Source: Batillaria attramentaria
Taxonomy: Eukaryota; Mollusca; Gastropoda; Batillariidae
Reading direction: 5' to 3'
NCBI GenBank assembly: GCA_018292915.2
Contig: JACVVK020000058.1
Location: forward strand, 1,296,501-1,360,500
Length of the DNA: 64,000 bases
The notes under the pieces are model-generated. The model was given only the letters and a program-made list of their open reading frames with translations, had not been told where the DNA came from and did no database searches. The translations under genes were made by a program, and so were the position numbers. Position 1 is the stretch's first letter. Each line of letters begins with the position of its first letter. Positions 1-11,422 of this stretch are shown piece by piece.

Positions 1-919
1 CAAACGTCACAAGACTTTCATGTTATTGACTTTCGTGTTCTGTAAACTTTCATCACTTCGTACCTCATTCAACGAGTGTTTGTACCACGTACTCCGTAGA
101 CTGAAAAAAATGTAAAAGTTATCAGTTATGTAACATCATCAATTTTAAGTAACTGGTTCTGTGTTTATTCCAGTTTAAAAAAAAAAATCATATCGTCCAG
201 ATTCATTAATACACTCACTGCAGTGTTCGCGCTAGCCTTCCTGCTACTTCACTTGAAGAAGGGGGAAAGGCCCGAAAAAGTATGGAAACCTAACGTGGTC
301 AGAACCAGAAATATCCGTGAGAGTGCGCAGACTAATCCTTTCAGTTGAACTGCGTAAAACGTACGTAACACATTCTGCTTCATGTCTGTTGGTTGTCACG
401 TTCTCGGTGTACAATTGTATCAACTTGTCACAAAAGCCAGCAACAAATATCTTGACTGAAATAGGAAATCAGTGAACTGAAAACACACTGCCGGGTCACC
501 TAAAAGGCCAGCAGAAGCTAGTGATGTATGGCATGACAATGACAGAAGACCTCGGATACAAGGACATACACGTAACTGCATACCAGGTAATACACCCACG
601 GGAAGTAAGGACTTCGAGGAAAAGGAGCCGTTCTGCAAAAGTGCGATCAGAGAAATGACGGACGGTCATGGATAAAATTATAGGCCTGCATCCAAGAGAA
701 TACACTCAATACGCGTCTTAGATCTTCCGTGATGGGGTGTTGTAAAGTACGAAATATACGACAACAAACACCTTAACCAATAAACACATTCATTGTCAGA
801 TTCAGAGGTAGGACTCTCCGGGACACAAAGGGGAACGTCCAGCAAGGCCACAGAAGTAGAGATGGCATGCTGTTTTAGATCTACTTGCAACCCGCATCGG
901 CTGGATGCTGCTTTGCATG

Positions 920-920
<1 letters not shown>
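1..920. other. No gene recognised
   Basis: AT-rich sequence without conserved coding potential, clear repeats or splice-defined exons. Confidence 0.4.

Positions 921-975
<55 letters not shown>
921..975 (+). repeat. (GT)n microsatellite
   Basis: Uninterrupted GT run of about 55 bp. Confidence 0.95.
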
Positions 976-977
<2 letters not shown>

Positions 978-1164
978 CACTGAATCCAACACAAGCAGGT
1001 TCTCTTATTTAAAAAAAAGAAGATATGCCCTGTCAAGGTTACTAAAGTGAAAAACAGTGAACCGAAGTGCTCCTCAGTGAACACATGAATCAGATAAGGT
1101 GTGTGAAGATTTAAGCTGATGTGCTACACAGACATGTTGATGGCTACAAAGACCAAAATGACCT

Positions 1165-1340
1165 GGGGGAGCCGGGATAGCCGAGATGATGAGCGTTGGT
1201 CTTTCAATGCTCGGGTCCTAAGTTCGGATCCCGGCTGGAGCCGAATGTTTGTTCCAGCCTTGTCTCGTTGCCCTGTCTTTGATAAAATCCATAAGCGGCG
1301 GAAAAGGACGTTAAACCCCCAAACATTCACCCGTCCTCTC
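1165..1340 (+). mobile_element. tRNA-derived SINE
   Basis: tRNA-like head with A box (GCCGGGATAGCCGAGATGAT) and B-box-like AGTTCGGATCC, then body TCTCGTTGCC..GTCTTTGAT and tail GGAAAAGGACGTTAAACCCC. Nine-base target duplication AAATGACCT at 1156 and 1341. The head resembles tRNA-Arg. Confidence 0.75.
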
Positions 1341-1649
1341 AAATGACCTGCCTATAAGGTTAACATTTTCAGGTACCAACTGACGTCTGTGCTTCTGAAT
1401 ACCTCTTTGGCAAGGCTGCAGTGATCATTGCAAGGGCCCAGCACTGACGAAGTGTGACATTACCGTGATTACGTTCATTAGTATTATAGCACACTGTTCT
1501 GTGACCTTGACATGCATTTAGTATAGTCAAGCAGGTGCAGGAAGAGTGTCTTTCTGACAGTTTTTAATAGTTAAATTTGCCCTTGAATGCAGTCATTATA
1601 CACCGGATAAGTCGAGTTTGACATATGACACATGGTAACAGGTTTACGC

Positions 1650-2900
1650 ATGCCATAACCTTAGTGAATTTGACCCTCAAGAGAGCTCAAACAAATGTTT
1701 GCACCTAGAACGGTCCTATCTAGGTGTCTTTGGTTGTCTTTGGGCAAAGGATGAAGCTCCAGACGACAATAGCCTTCCAAAAGAAGCCGACGGAAAGATT
1801 TCTTGTATGGCAGTTGAGCTGGGTTATGGTAGCATTCACAGTTTCAATTTTAAACCTAAATTTATGTCCCAAGAGAACTAGAGCTGCTACAAAACATAGT
1901 TTTGTGTTTAAGAGTATCTTTTGAAAATGTTTACATAGCCATGGCAGATTTTTGATGATATCCTTAAAGGCTCTCTAATGTTCTCTTTCTTTGAATTGCT
2001 TCACACTGGTTGACTGAATGTCGTGTTCTTGCGAGTATACCACGACCTTGGTGACCGGCCTTGGTCATCACAAGAGGTCATGCAAATTGACAAATCGAGC
2101 AGGTTCTTGTTAATCGTTGCTGTGAAAAGTTTGCATATTTAGACTATAATTGTGTCCAAGAAAATGCCGCCGTAGGGTTTATCACGGTAACATTGAAGTT
2201 TCAATTTTGAACGTTTATACCAACAAAAAAAAAAAGAAAAAAAAAAGACTTACTTCAAACATTCTAGTTCGTCTTTCAAATCACATTTGGATGAATACCT
2301 GTCATATGCACACACCAGTTTTACCTAACATTGTGTCACACTTTTTGGACTCTACATCACAATCTCTACATCATATTGCCAGTATGCCATGACCTTGATG
2401 ACCTTGACCTTCAAGAAAGGTCATGCAAATGGATAAATCTAGAAAGTTCTTATTGTTGAATATGGTTATGGAAAGTTTGAAGCTTTAGACTACAACTGTC
2501 TCAAAGAAGATGCAAGCATGTGGTTTACATAAGAGGTGGCTGTAGTCGCATTCATAGTTCAATTTCAAACGTAAACACCAAAACTAATACAAAATCTCGT
2601 GTTTTGACTTTAGTTTAGAGAGATATATATCTTATCCATAACAGTTTTGCCTAGCATTCATATATATTTGAAGTTAAAGAGTTGTGTCACACTTGTATCG
2701 AACTCCATGGTGCAGTCTCGCACATATGCCATGACCTTGGTGACCTTGACCTTCAAGAGAGGTCAGGCAAATGAATAATAGTAGGAAGTCCTCATCATGT
2801 ACTATCGTTGTGCAAAGTTTGAAGCTTTTAACTACAATACTCTCCGTGAAAATGCAATCGCAAGATTTGTGATAAGAGGTGGTCGTAGTAAAGATGACCT
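1650..2900. repeat. Degenerate ~350-bp repeats with AGGTCA
   Basis: About four units begin near 1655, 2035, 2385 and 2728, each with CCATGACCTTG..GACCTTGACCTTCAAG and AGGTCATGCAAAT. Diverged; related in motif to the neighbouring Helentron-like core but longer in period. No coding sequence seen. Confidence 0.6.
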
Positions 2901-4314
2901 ATTTTTGTGACCTACATTTTAGCCAGTAGGACTAAAATTCTGGTGTCCTACTTTTATCTGTGTGATTTACCACACATTGTAGATTATAAATCCGCAAAAA
3001 AAAATTCTATTGCAGAGATTTCCACCTTTTGCCTATTTTACAGTATTTTCAGTGGACTAAAGCAAACTGTTTTGCGGAAAACCCTCGAAAACCTTAACAT
3101 TGGCATTTTCTCAGAAACAATGAACAGCAGAGGCACCAAACTTGGCATGCTGATAGACAGCCACAAGACCTTTCAAAACATACCATAATGATTGACCTTG
3201 ACCCAAGGTCAAGGTCAGTAACGCTGTCTATTTGGAAATTTTACATTGGCATTTTCTCAGAATCTAGAAAAGCCAGAGACATCAAACTTTGCGTGATGAC
3301 AGACATTGACAACACCTTTACTGACATATCTGTTTCAGTGGCTTTGATTCAAGGTCAAGGCCATGCAAACTGTTTTGCGGAAAACCTTCCAAAACCTTTA
3401 CATTGGCATTTTCTCAGAAACAATGAATAGCAGAAGCACCAAACCTGGCTTGCTGATAAACAGCAGTAAGACTTTCAAGGCATACCATTTTGAATGACCT
3501 CGACTGAAGGTCAAGGACATCAAAGCTGTCTCATCGGAAATTTAGAATTGCCATTTTGTCAAAATGTAGGGGTACCAGAGGCATCAAACGTTGCATGATG
3601 ATAGACATATACAAAACCTGTATTGGCATACTTGTATTCAATTTCCTTTAGTCAAGGTCAAGGCCATTCAAAATGTTTTGCGGAGACTTTAACGTTAGGG
3701 TGGGGTGGGTGGGTGTTTGCGGGTTTAACGTCCTTTTCCACCACTAAGGGTGATATCAAAGACGGGTCAACGATGAAAAAGCCAGCACATATATTTGGCC
3801 CCAGCGGGGATCGAACTCACGACCCGAGCATTAGAAGTCCAACGCTCTACCATTCGACCACCCCGGCTCCCCCTTTAACGTTAGCATTTTCTTGGAAACA
3901 ACAAACAACAGAGGCACCAAACAAGGCAAATGACAGACAGCAAAGAGATCTATGCAGACATTCCATTTGAATGACCTTGACTCAAGGTCAAGGTCAGTCC
4001 AGCTGTCTGTTGTGAAATTTAGTTTACATTACCATTTGTACAGAAACTACAAAAACTAGAGCTATCAAACTTGGCATAATGATAGTCACTGATAAGCTCT
4101 TCACTTACAGATCTCATTTGAATGACTTTGACCCAAGGTCAAGGTCATAGAAGCTGTCCTGGGAAAACTGTTATATTGCCATTTGCCGTTTTCTTAGGAA
4201 CTATGAACACAAGAGACACCTTACTTCAGCTAGTGATAAGAGCTTTACAAACATACTCTTTTGAATGACCTTGACCCATCTCACAAGTGAGCCAAGGAGG
4301 CTTTGCTCCTCTAG
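2900..4314 (+). mobile_element. Helentron-like element H1, right part
   Basis: Core units with AAGGTCA and the complete right end (CACAAGTGAGCCAA, hairpin, CTAG at 4311-4314). The left end is not recognisable; the counterpart H3 begins at 44904. Contains the SINE at 3699. Confidence 0.65.
3699..3873 (-). mobile_element. tRNA-derived SINE inside a Helentron-like core repeat
   Basis: Full-length, reverse orientation, with 11-base target duplication TTTAACGTTAG (3688-3698 and 3874-3884). The paralogous repeat at 45967-45977 is an empty site. Confidence 0.85.
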
Positions 4315-4392
4315 TTGTTATTGTTGTCGGTGCTGGTGGTGGCGATATTGATAGATATGAGTTTGCTTTACCATATAGATATACACGTGTAC

Positions 4393-4557
4393 CTGATGGC
4401 GTCTGCTGCGTTCCCCCAGGGTTGATTTCTTCATACTCTCCCCGTGTATCTACATCCCCGGAACTACTGCTCGCTGCTGCACCGGTTGGTCTGAGTCCAG
4501 TATACAGGTTTGTGTCTTGATCCCTCCTGCGACTGGGGCGATCGTACGTTCTACTGT
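4393..4557 (-). CDS. G1 tail exon a (Tyr form)
   Basis: 165 nt, phase 1. (Y)[38 protein letters not shown]. Both Tyr motifs are intact, 19 residues apart. Farthest exon of G1; a Helentron-like element lies on each side. Confidence 0.6.
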
Positions 4558-4626
4558 CTGGTAAAATAAAGCAACAACTGTTTCAAATTTGGAGACAAGA
4601 GACAGAACAAGTGGTTTTCTGTATTC

Positions 4627-5692
4627 TCCCTTTTTGGCTCACTTGTGTAACAAAGTGAGTCGATGTAATAACCCTCCGTCGTCTTAAGATTGGCATTTTC
4701 TTAGAAACAACGAGCAGCAGAGGCACCAAACGTGGCATGCTTATTGACAGCCAAAAGACCTTTCAAAACATACCATAATGATTGACCTTGGCCCAAGGTC
4801 AAGGTCAGTAAAGCTGTCTGGAAATTTTACATTGGCATTTTCTCAGAATCTAGATAAGCCAGATACATCAAACTTTGCATGATGACAGATATTGACAACA
4901 AATTTACTGACATACCTGTATTCAGTGACTTTGAGTTTGCGGAAATCCTCCCTAAACCTTAACATTGGAATTTTCTCAGAAACAATAAACAGCAGAAGCA
5001 CCAAACCTGGCTTGCTGACAAACAGCAGTAAGACCTTTCAAGATATACTATTTTGAATGACCTTGGCTGAAGGTCAAGGTCATCAAAGCTGTCCTATTGG
5101 AAATTCAAAATTGCCATTTTCTCAGAAGGTAGGGGGTATCAGAGGCATCAAACTTTGTATGATGATAGACACTGACAAAACCTGTACTGGCATACTTGTA
5201 TTCAATTTCCTTAAGTCAAGGTCAAGGCCATTCAAGATTTTTTGCGGAGACTATAACGTTGGCATTTTCTTGGAAACAACAAATAGCAGAGGCACCAAAC
5301 AAGGTACAATGATAGGCAGCAAAGAGACCTATGCAGAAATACCCATTTGAATGACCTTGACTCAAGGTCAAGGTCATTACAGCTGTGTTGTGAAATTTTA
5401 CATTACCTTTTGCACAGAAACTACAAAAATTAGAGCTATCAAACTTGGCATATATATATGATAGTCACTGATAAGCTCTGGATTTAGAGATCTCATTTGA
5501 ATGACCTTGACCCAAAGTCAAGGTTATAGAAGCTGTCCTGGGAAAACTGTTATATTGCCATTTGCCGTTTTCTTAGGAACTATGAACACAAGACAGCTTA
5601 CTTCAGGATAGTTAGTGATAAGAGCTTTGCATACTCTTTTGAATCACCTTGACCCATCTCACAAGTGAGCCAAGGAGGCTTTGCTCCTCTAG
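4627..5692 (+). mobile_element. Helentron-like (HINE/pearl-type) non-autonomous element H2
   Basis: 5' subterminal TTGGCTCACTTGTG is matched by its exact inverse CACAAGTGAGCCAA near the 3' end, followed by a hairpin AGGAGGCTTTGCTCCT and terminal CTAG. The core is about six tandem ~150-bp units, most with TGACC...AAGGTCA. This is the layout known for Helentron-associated elements; no transposase is encoded. Confidence 0.7.
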
Positions 5693-5780
5693 TTGTTTGT
5701 CTAGTTTTGGGAGGGACTCTCTGAGTACGTGCAGCCACCAATTATTGATTGCGACGTGACAAAATCAGGTTTTATAGCAA

Positions 5781-5823
<43 letters not shown>

Positions 5824-6051
5824 TCATTTATATACAGAGGTCAGTCGACGGACTCATTCTGAATCTGCTGGTGGCGTTTTAGCTGTGCTTTACACAGTTG
5901 TACTTTTTGTTGCCGATGTTTATTTATTATCCTTGTCATTGTTGTTGGTGCTGATCTTTATTGATTATTGTTCTTGTTGGTGGTGGTGCTCGTGCTGGTG
6001 ATACTGATGGTAATTGTGAGTTTGTTTTACCATTTAGATATACACGTGTAC

Positions 6052-6216
6052 CTGATGACGTCTGCTGCGTTCCCCCAGGGTTGATTTCCTCATGCACTCC
6101 CCGTGTATCTACATCCGCGGAACTACTGCTCGCTGCTGCACCGGTTGGTCTGAGTCCAGTATACAGGTTTGTGTCTTGATCCCTCCTGCGACTGGGGCGG
6201 TCGTATGTTCTATTGT
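6052..6216 (-). CDS. G1 tail exon b (His form)
   Basis: 165 nt, phase 1. (Y)NRTYDRPSRRRDQD, TNLYTGL, then RGVHEEINPGG. YTGL is present; the second motif is HEEI. Confidence 0.6.
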
Positions 6217-6353
6217 CTGGTAAAACAAAGCAATGCCTGTTTCAAATTTGCAGACAAGAGGCAGAACAAGTGGTTTTGTATAATTATTTGCCCAGTAGTT
6301 TGCAGTCAGAACTCGTTTAAAGTTTAAAAGAGGTGTGCAGAGATAGGGTGATG

Positions 6354-6404
<51 letters not shown>

Positions 6405-6600
6405 TCATTTATATATAGAAGTCAGTCGACAGACTCAGTCTGTGTCTGCTGGTGGCGTTTTTGCTGTGTTGTACATAGTTCTACTTGTTGGTGCTGCCGA
6501 TATTTATCTATTATTGTTGTTATTGTTGCTGGTGCTGGTGGTGGTGCTGGTGAAACTGATAGTTGTGAGTTTGTTTTACCATATAGATACACACGTGTAC

Positions 6601-6765
6601 CTGATGACGTCTGTTGTGTTCCCCCAGGGTTGATTTCTTCATGCACTCCCCGTGTATCTACATCCCCGGAACTACTGTTCGCTGCTGCACCGGTTGGTCT
6701 GAGTCCAGTATACGGGTTTTCGTCCTGATCCCTCCTGCGATTTGGACGGTCGTACGTTCTATAGC
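6601..6765 (-). CDS. G1 tail exon c (His form)
   Basis: 165 nt, phase 1 at both ends. (C)[45 protein letters not shown]. The Tyr of the YEEI motif is His. Followed in frame, without splicing, by more than 60 codons to a stop, so intron retention would also give a protein. Confidence 0.6.
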
Positions 6766-6954
6766 CTGGTAAAATAAAGCAATAACTGTTTGAAATTTGC
6801 AGACAAGAGGCAGAGCAAGTGGTTTTGTATATTTGCCCAGTAGTTTTCAGTCAGAACTCGTTTAAAGTTTATAAGAGGTGTGCAGATTGAGATAGGGTGA
6901 TGTTGTCGACTTTATCTGCTTGGTGGTTTGCATAAATGGCTTCTTTGCTTTATC

Positions 6955-7039
6955 TGTAATAATGATGATAGTGAATTGTACTTACAAAGCGCAAAATTCT
7001 CATAGAGTGACACGATGCAGGTACTCCCGCATTCATACC

Positions 7040-7086
<47 letters not shown>

Positions 7087-8225
7087 CAGCAGCAGAATTA
7101 CGGGGGGGGGGGGGGGGGAAGCCAGCAGGAATAGATACGTGCTCAAGTCAGACTTGAAACGATCTGTGTCCAACAGGTCTCTCAGACCGGCAGGTAGTGT
7201 GTTCCAAAGCTAAACGCGTGCTCGCCTACTGTCTTGAAGTTCCGGCGAGGAACTTTTAACAGTTTTTCAGAGGAAGAACGAAGAGTGATAGCTGTTTGGT
7301 GACCTGTGAGGGAACATGAAAGAATGGTCGGAAGAGTTCTTTCGAAGAAGCATATTACGAATATGCAGATTTTGCACTCGGAGATTTTCTTTTTCAAAAT
7401 CAGCAGTGCCGCGCTGTTTGGAAACGTTTGAGACGGTCTATCTGTTGTCGAATTAAAGAAATTCAGTCGTGATGTGACAAAACTGTGACCAAGTTTTACA
7501 CAGGGAGTTTCAGATAAGGTCGGATGGAAGCGATGCACCTAAACTCAAAGAAGCTGCCTGTCTGATTCTGCATCGACAATGTTTGATATCGAGATATTTC
7601 ACGGAACTCTGAAAATGAATGGTGCTCCCATCTACAATCAGAGAGCCACAATCAACTTTTCTGAGGCGTGACGAAGTACCTACAGCCATAACTTCTGTCT
7701 TGCCTGTATTAAGCATCAGCGAGTCTAGTGCTGTTCATCCATGACAAGGTGTCATGAACACAAGACTGAAGATCCGATCGATTGGAAGAAAAGTCATCTG
7801 GCGGTGCACTTTTTGACAGCTCAGTGTCATCTTTATACTTGTGATAATCACATTCATGTGCAGCAGATAGGGTCTGGGAGTACAGAGTGAACAGTACAGG
7901 ACCCAGCACCGATCCCTGTGCGACACCAAACACGAGAGGACTGGGCACAGATATTCCATCAACAACGACAGGCTGTAACCTACCATGGGCATGTGATGAG
8001 AACCAGTTCAGATCGATTCCCTTCAGACCGTATGTATTTTCTAGTCTTTATCAAAAGCAGAGTGGTCCAGCGTGTCGAAAACCGCGCTGAGGTCAAGGAG
8101 TGCCATGAGAGAAACCAGCCTCTCATCGGAGTGAACTAACAGGCCATTAGTGACACTCAGCACGGCTATCTTCACGCTGTGGTTTTTCCTTATGTAGGGG
8201 AATAGAGGAAGAGGAATCAACAAAA
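6955..8225 (-). mobile_element. CR1/Jockey-like LINE fragment in the G1 TM-tail intron
   Basis: Reverse-transcriptase pieces in shifting frames: [58 protein letters not shown]. The 3' end has AGCGC and an (AT)-rich (ATT)n-like tail at 6955-6985 (reverse). Stops and frameshifts make it inactive. Same insertion in G2 and G3. Confidence 0.75.
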
Positions 8226-8339
8226 TGCACTTACAACAATACTTTTACGGTTTTCTTTAAGAGTTGACAGATTTACATTGAACTATTAAACTGGTACATC
8301 TGAAGGACGGATAACAAACACGGTGGGTTTTGTACTCAC

Positions 8340-8465
8340 ATCGCCTTCGAATGACAAGTACGATGACAATGATGACAACGATAGCGACAACTGATGCCGC
8401 AACACCCCCCGCCACCGCTGCAACTGGGAATGATTGTTCCTTGTCGCTTCCTGCCAAGCTGCCTT
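8340..8465 (-). CDS. G1 transmembrane exon
   Basis: 126 nt, phase 1 at both ends. [14 protein letters not shown] precedes a long Ala/Val/Ile helix ending [16 protein letters not shown], a stop-transfer signal. Donor GAT|gtgagt. Confidence 0.8.
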
Positions 8466-8495
8466 CTGTCAACACCAAATTAATGCAATGACGGC

Positions 8496-8543
<48 letters not shown>

Positions 8544-8774
8544 ACAAAACGGTTAACACAAAAAATATTGGTTAAGTCATGTATATACCCGAGGGCGAAG
8601 TCATTTGGGTCGCGGTGTAAAGTTGCACAAATCTAGTCTATTAATAATTATTATATATGTGATATTATTCATGCACATTACATAATTTTCTCCACCATTA
8701 GAAACCTCAAAGTCAAGAAAATGATCACAGTGGCATATTTATTTGGCAAACAGCCTTAGAGCTTGGCTGTTTAC

Positions 8775-8804
8775 AGAGTGGGTGGGTGGGTGTTTGGGTT
8801 TTAA
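8775..8804 (-). mobile_element. 3'-end SINE fragment with target duplication, G1
   Basis: Only the SINE tail (GGGTGGGTGGGTGTTTGGG) is present, yet it is flanked by copies of GGCTGTTTACAGA. Equivalent at 29735-29766 in G2; absent at 50866-50885 in G3. Confidence 0.55.
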
Positions 8805-8837
8805 AGGCTGTTTACAGACTTAAATGTAAAGTTACAC

Positions 8838-8937
8838 TGCCCGCACGTGTTATTGTGACGGCATGACTTTTATTGACAGTTAATTCGTCAAGAACATTGT
8901 TGAGTTTGAGAGAAGTGTCTATCGGCGATTCTCCCCT
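8838..8937 (-). pseudogene. G1 remnant of Ig-like exon 6
   Basis: Matches the first third of G2 31606-31914 (DELTVN then the VTI region) but has an indel near its 5' end. It then breaks at 8838 into the intron downstream of Ig-like exon 7. One deletion of roughly 2 kb therefore removed the rest of exon 6, the intron and exon 7. Confidence 0.65.
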
Positions 8938-9360
8938 CTGTAAAAACGAAATGAAACGTTTCAGGCAAAATCAGACCGGCTATGATGCACATAAATATAA
9001 TTATATGTACTAAATGCTGGCTACCTAATCAACAACCAGATTTTCTTCCATGCTTCATTAATAGTTAACAGTCGGCCATTTTTCATTTCAAAATCATGTC
9101 TGCTGAACGTCTCCCGCGAATCTCTCTAACCAAGCGCAGTCCATCAAATTTGCATTATAAACCTAAACATTCTTCTTCACTACGGAAAGAGTTACTATGT
9201 TATTTTGCCTAACCCTCCACATGCTTCTATTCTTCCGGACACTGTTTACCGTATTACATCTATGCTCCAACTCACAAACGACAAAATACCTCTACCAGTT
9301 ACCAAACCAGCTTTGATAACCAAAGTCTTTAAATGAAGACACAGATGGTCGGATACTCAC

Positions 9361-9681
9361 GGATCACTGTCAACGTCACATCCGACCTATGAGTGTATGA
9401 TTGAGGTCTCGGGGTCCAGTTAGCGGAGCATACGCAGGTGACGCCATCATCCTGAGCAGTGAAAGGGTCAAAGTTGACGACGCTAGTAACAGATGACTGA
9501 CCAACCGTGGGGACCAACTCAGTAGTGTCGGTGCCGTCATCATGGTCTCCACAGTAAAACGTTACTGATGCTACCGGAGGATTTCCACCGGTGACTGTAC
9601 AAGTCAGCCTCAGATCGGCGCCTTCCGGTACTGTCCGGTCTGCAGTGTAGCCCGAGATGACAGGAGGCAAGTTGGGGGGAT
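9361..9681 (-). CDS. G1 Ig-like exon 5
   Basis: 321 nt, phase 1 at both ends. [53 protein letters not shown] and DVTLTV form a clear C2/I-type Ig domain. Intact although neighbouring G1 exons are broken. Confidence 0.75.
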
Positions 9682-10057
9682 CTTTGAATACAAAACAAGA
9701 CACCAACATTCAGTGTTTCCAATGGCATTTTGCCTTTTGGGCATGACAGCAAAATGAATCTCGATGGGCATGCAAAACACACTGAGTAAATAATAGTTTG
9801 ACAGACCTGTATCATTGAGTTTGTAGATAAGCGGATCAGACGGAACAGACAGATAATGCGAGAGAGAATAAATAAGTCGGTAAATCAGTTTGTATTAGAA
9901 TCAACAAAACATTTTTTTAAAGATGGTCTACAACACTGCCATTGTCGATGCTTAAAAGTGCGATACATACATCTCTCTCTCTCTCTCTCTCCCCCCCCCC
10001 CTCCACCCGTCCCTCTCTATCCCCCTCATCCCCTGCCCCCCCTCTCTCTCCCTCTCT

Positions 10058-10097
<40 letters not shown>

Positions 10098-10121
10098 TAT
10101 GTAAAAACATTGACTGCTCAC

Positions 10122-10345
10122 ATAAAACTCGGATTGTGTAATCCACCGTCCTTTTAATGGACGCATGTGGCCCCCACGTCAACTGACAGGTATACACTCG
10201 CTTATTGTATTCACGCCGGACATTTCTTATCACTAGCTTTGTCGTGTTGGAATGTCCTGGCCACCACACTGTTGGGACAGGGTTTCCAGGTCTTGCTTGA
10301 GAGGGGACACATGTACATCGTAGGTCACTTCCTTCAATCGTGTCA
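10122..10345 (-). pseudogene. G1 remnant of Ig-like exon 4, acceptor deleted
   Basis: The open sequence still encodes [23 protein letters not shown] and VYTCQLTWGPHA, and keeps donor T|gtgagc. Compared with G3 54124, about 31 bp carrying TTACAG and the first codons are missing. The next AG (10376-10377) reads the exon in a wrong frame that stops after about 48 codons. Confidence 0.6.
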
Positions 10346-10447
10346 TATGGGCAGCCTGGTAATGTGTGGGGGTATCTGCGTTAAACCACCTCCTTTGAGG
10401 AAGCAACTCGTTATGTTTAAGTTTGTTCGAAATCACTTTGTACTTAC

Positions 10448-10628
10448 CAATTTGAACGGTGCGAACAATTTGCTCCTTACTTCCCGGAGAGACCGACAAA
10501 CTGTACACGTAGCGACCTTCCACGGTCGGAAGAGGCATTGTGAAAGAACACGTCCCGCGAAAGTACAGACGCCCAGAATCGTCATGGAAATGATCAGTGA
10601 TGGCCATACGTTCTGTAACACTCATTCT
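10448..10628 (-). CDS. G1 exon 4: second half of the split Ig-like unit
   Basis: 181 nt, phase 0 in, phase 1 out at ATTG|gtaagt. Encodes GRLYFRGTCSF then PLPTVEGRYVYSLSVSPG. A (TG)n tract runs straight into the acceptor CAG. Exon lengths in the copies differ by whole codons (181, 175, 178). Confidence 0.7.
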
Positions 10629-10668
<40 letters not shown>

Positions 10669-11279
10669 ACCATGAGTGCTGAGACATTCAGCAATATAAA
10701 GTATTTTGTTTGTTCCCAGTTCTGTGGATTCCAAAGAAGTGTGGCCGTTCTCTACATTTCATAAATTTCGTCAACGTGTAAGGTGCATTCGCAGCATTAA
10801 ATCACTTTAAGCGTAATCTATTTCGATGGCAAATAGGGTGGAATTAGGCAATCAGCAATGAACACTTTGTTTTGACACAATGTACTAACAGAAAAGAGCA
10901 AGTCACCGGCAATCAATAAGTACTTCATACCCTTAAGTGATTCATACCCTTGTGTTCCTTGAAGCACTATGCCCACTTACTTCACTGAACTCACATCTGC
11001 AGGATAGTTGATAAGCTTTTTAGGTATTTCACTTGTTAGAACCCGTACCTCACATTATAAACAACAGAATGAAGTGCCAAGTGTATTCTGAAGGCACTAT
11101 GTATGACACAAGAAAGGCCAGCACGCAATATTTAAAGACATCTTTGAGTTCCTTCGACGCACCTTTAAACGAGGAATGCTGCCTGATACAACCGGCAGCA
11201 ATCGTTAACAGCACAGTGAGATTAGAAAACAAAACCCTTGGGTTGTTATTTTGACAAATACGATTGATGTAAATTTTAC

Positions 11280-11422
11280 CTGTCCACTGTGCTTTTGATA
11301 CCACGTGCAGCTGTAGGCCCCGGTCGAGCGGTAGATCTTTGGGATGTCGCAATATCCGTTCACAGTCCATGTAGTTGTGTTTATCCGTACGGAACACGAG
11401 CTTCGATCAGGTGTGCCTGGGT
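11280..11422 (-). CDS. G1 exon 3: first half of a split Ig-like unit
   Basis: 143 nt, phase 1 in and phase 0 out. Encodes PGTPDRSSC...[11 protein letters not shown]...[11 protein letters not shown], including an N-glycosylation sequon (NTT). The three copies have the same length and junctions. Confidence 0.7.

Noticed and set aside
678..992. Long His-Thr or Cys-Val ORFs over microsatellites
   Set aside because: Frames such as HTHTHT and CVCVCV are translations of (CA)n runs throughout the window, not genes.
1165..1240. tRNA genes at SINE heads
   Set aside because: A/B-box sequences are present but cloverleaf pairing is broken and each is joined to a SINE body with target duplications.
4287..4520. 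Plus-strand frames reading [20 protein letters not shown], repeated seven times
   Set aside because: These are the antisense of the cytoplasmic tail exons, which have proper splice sites and phase on the minus strand.
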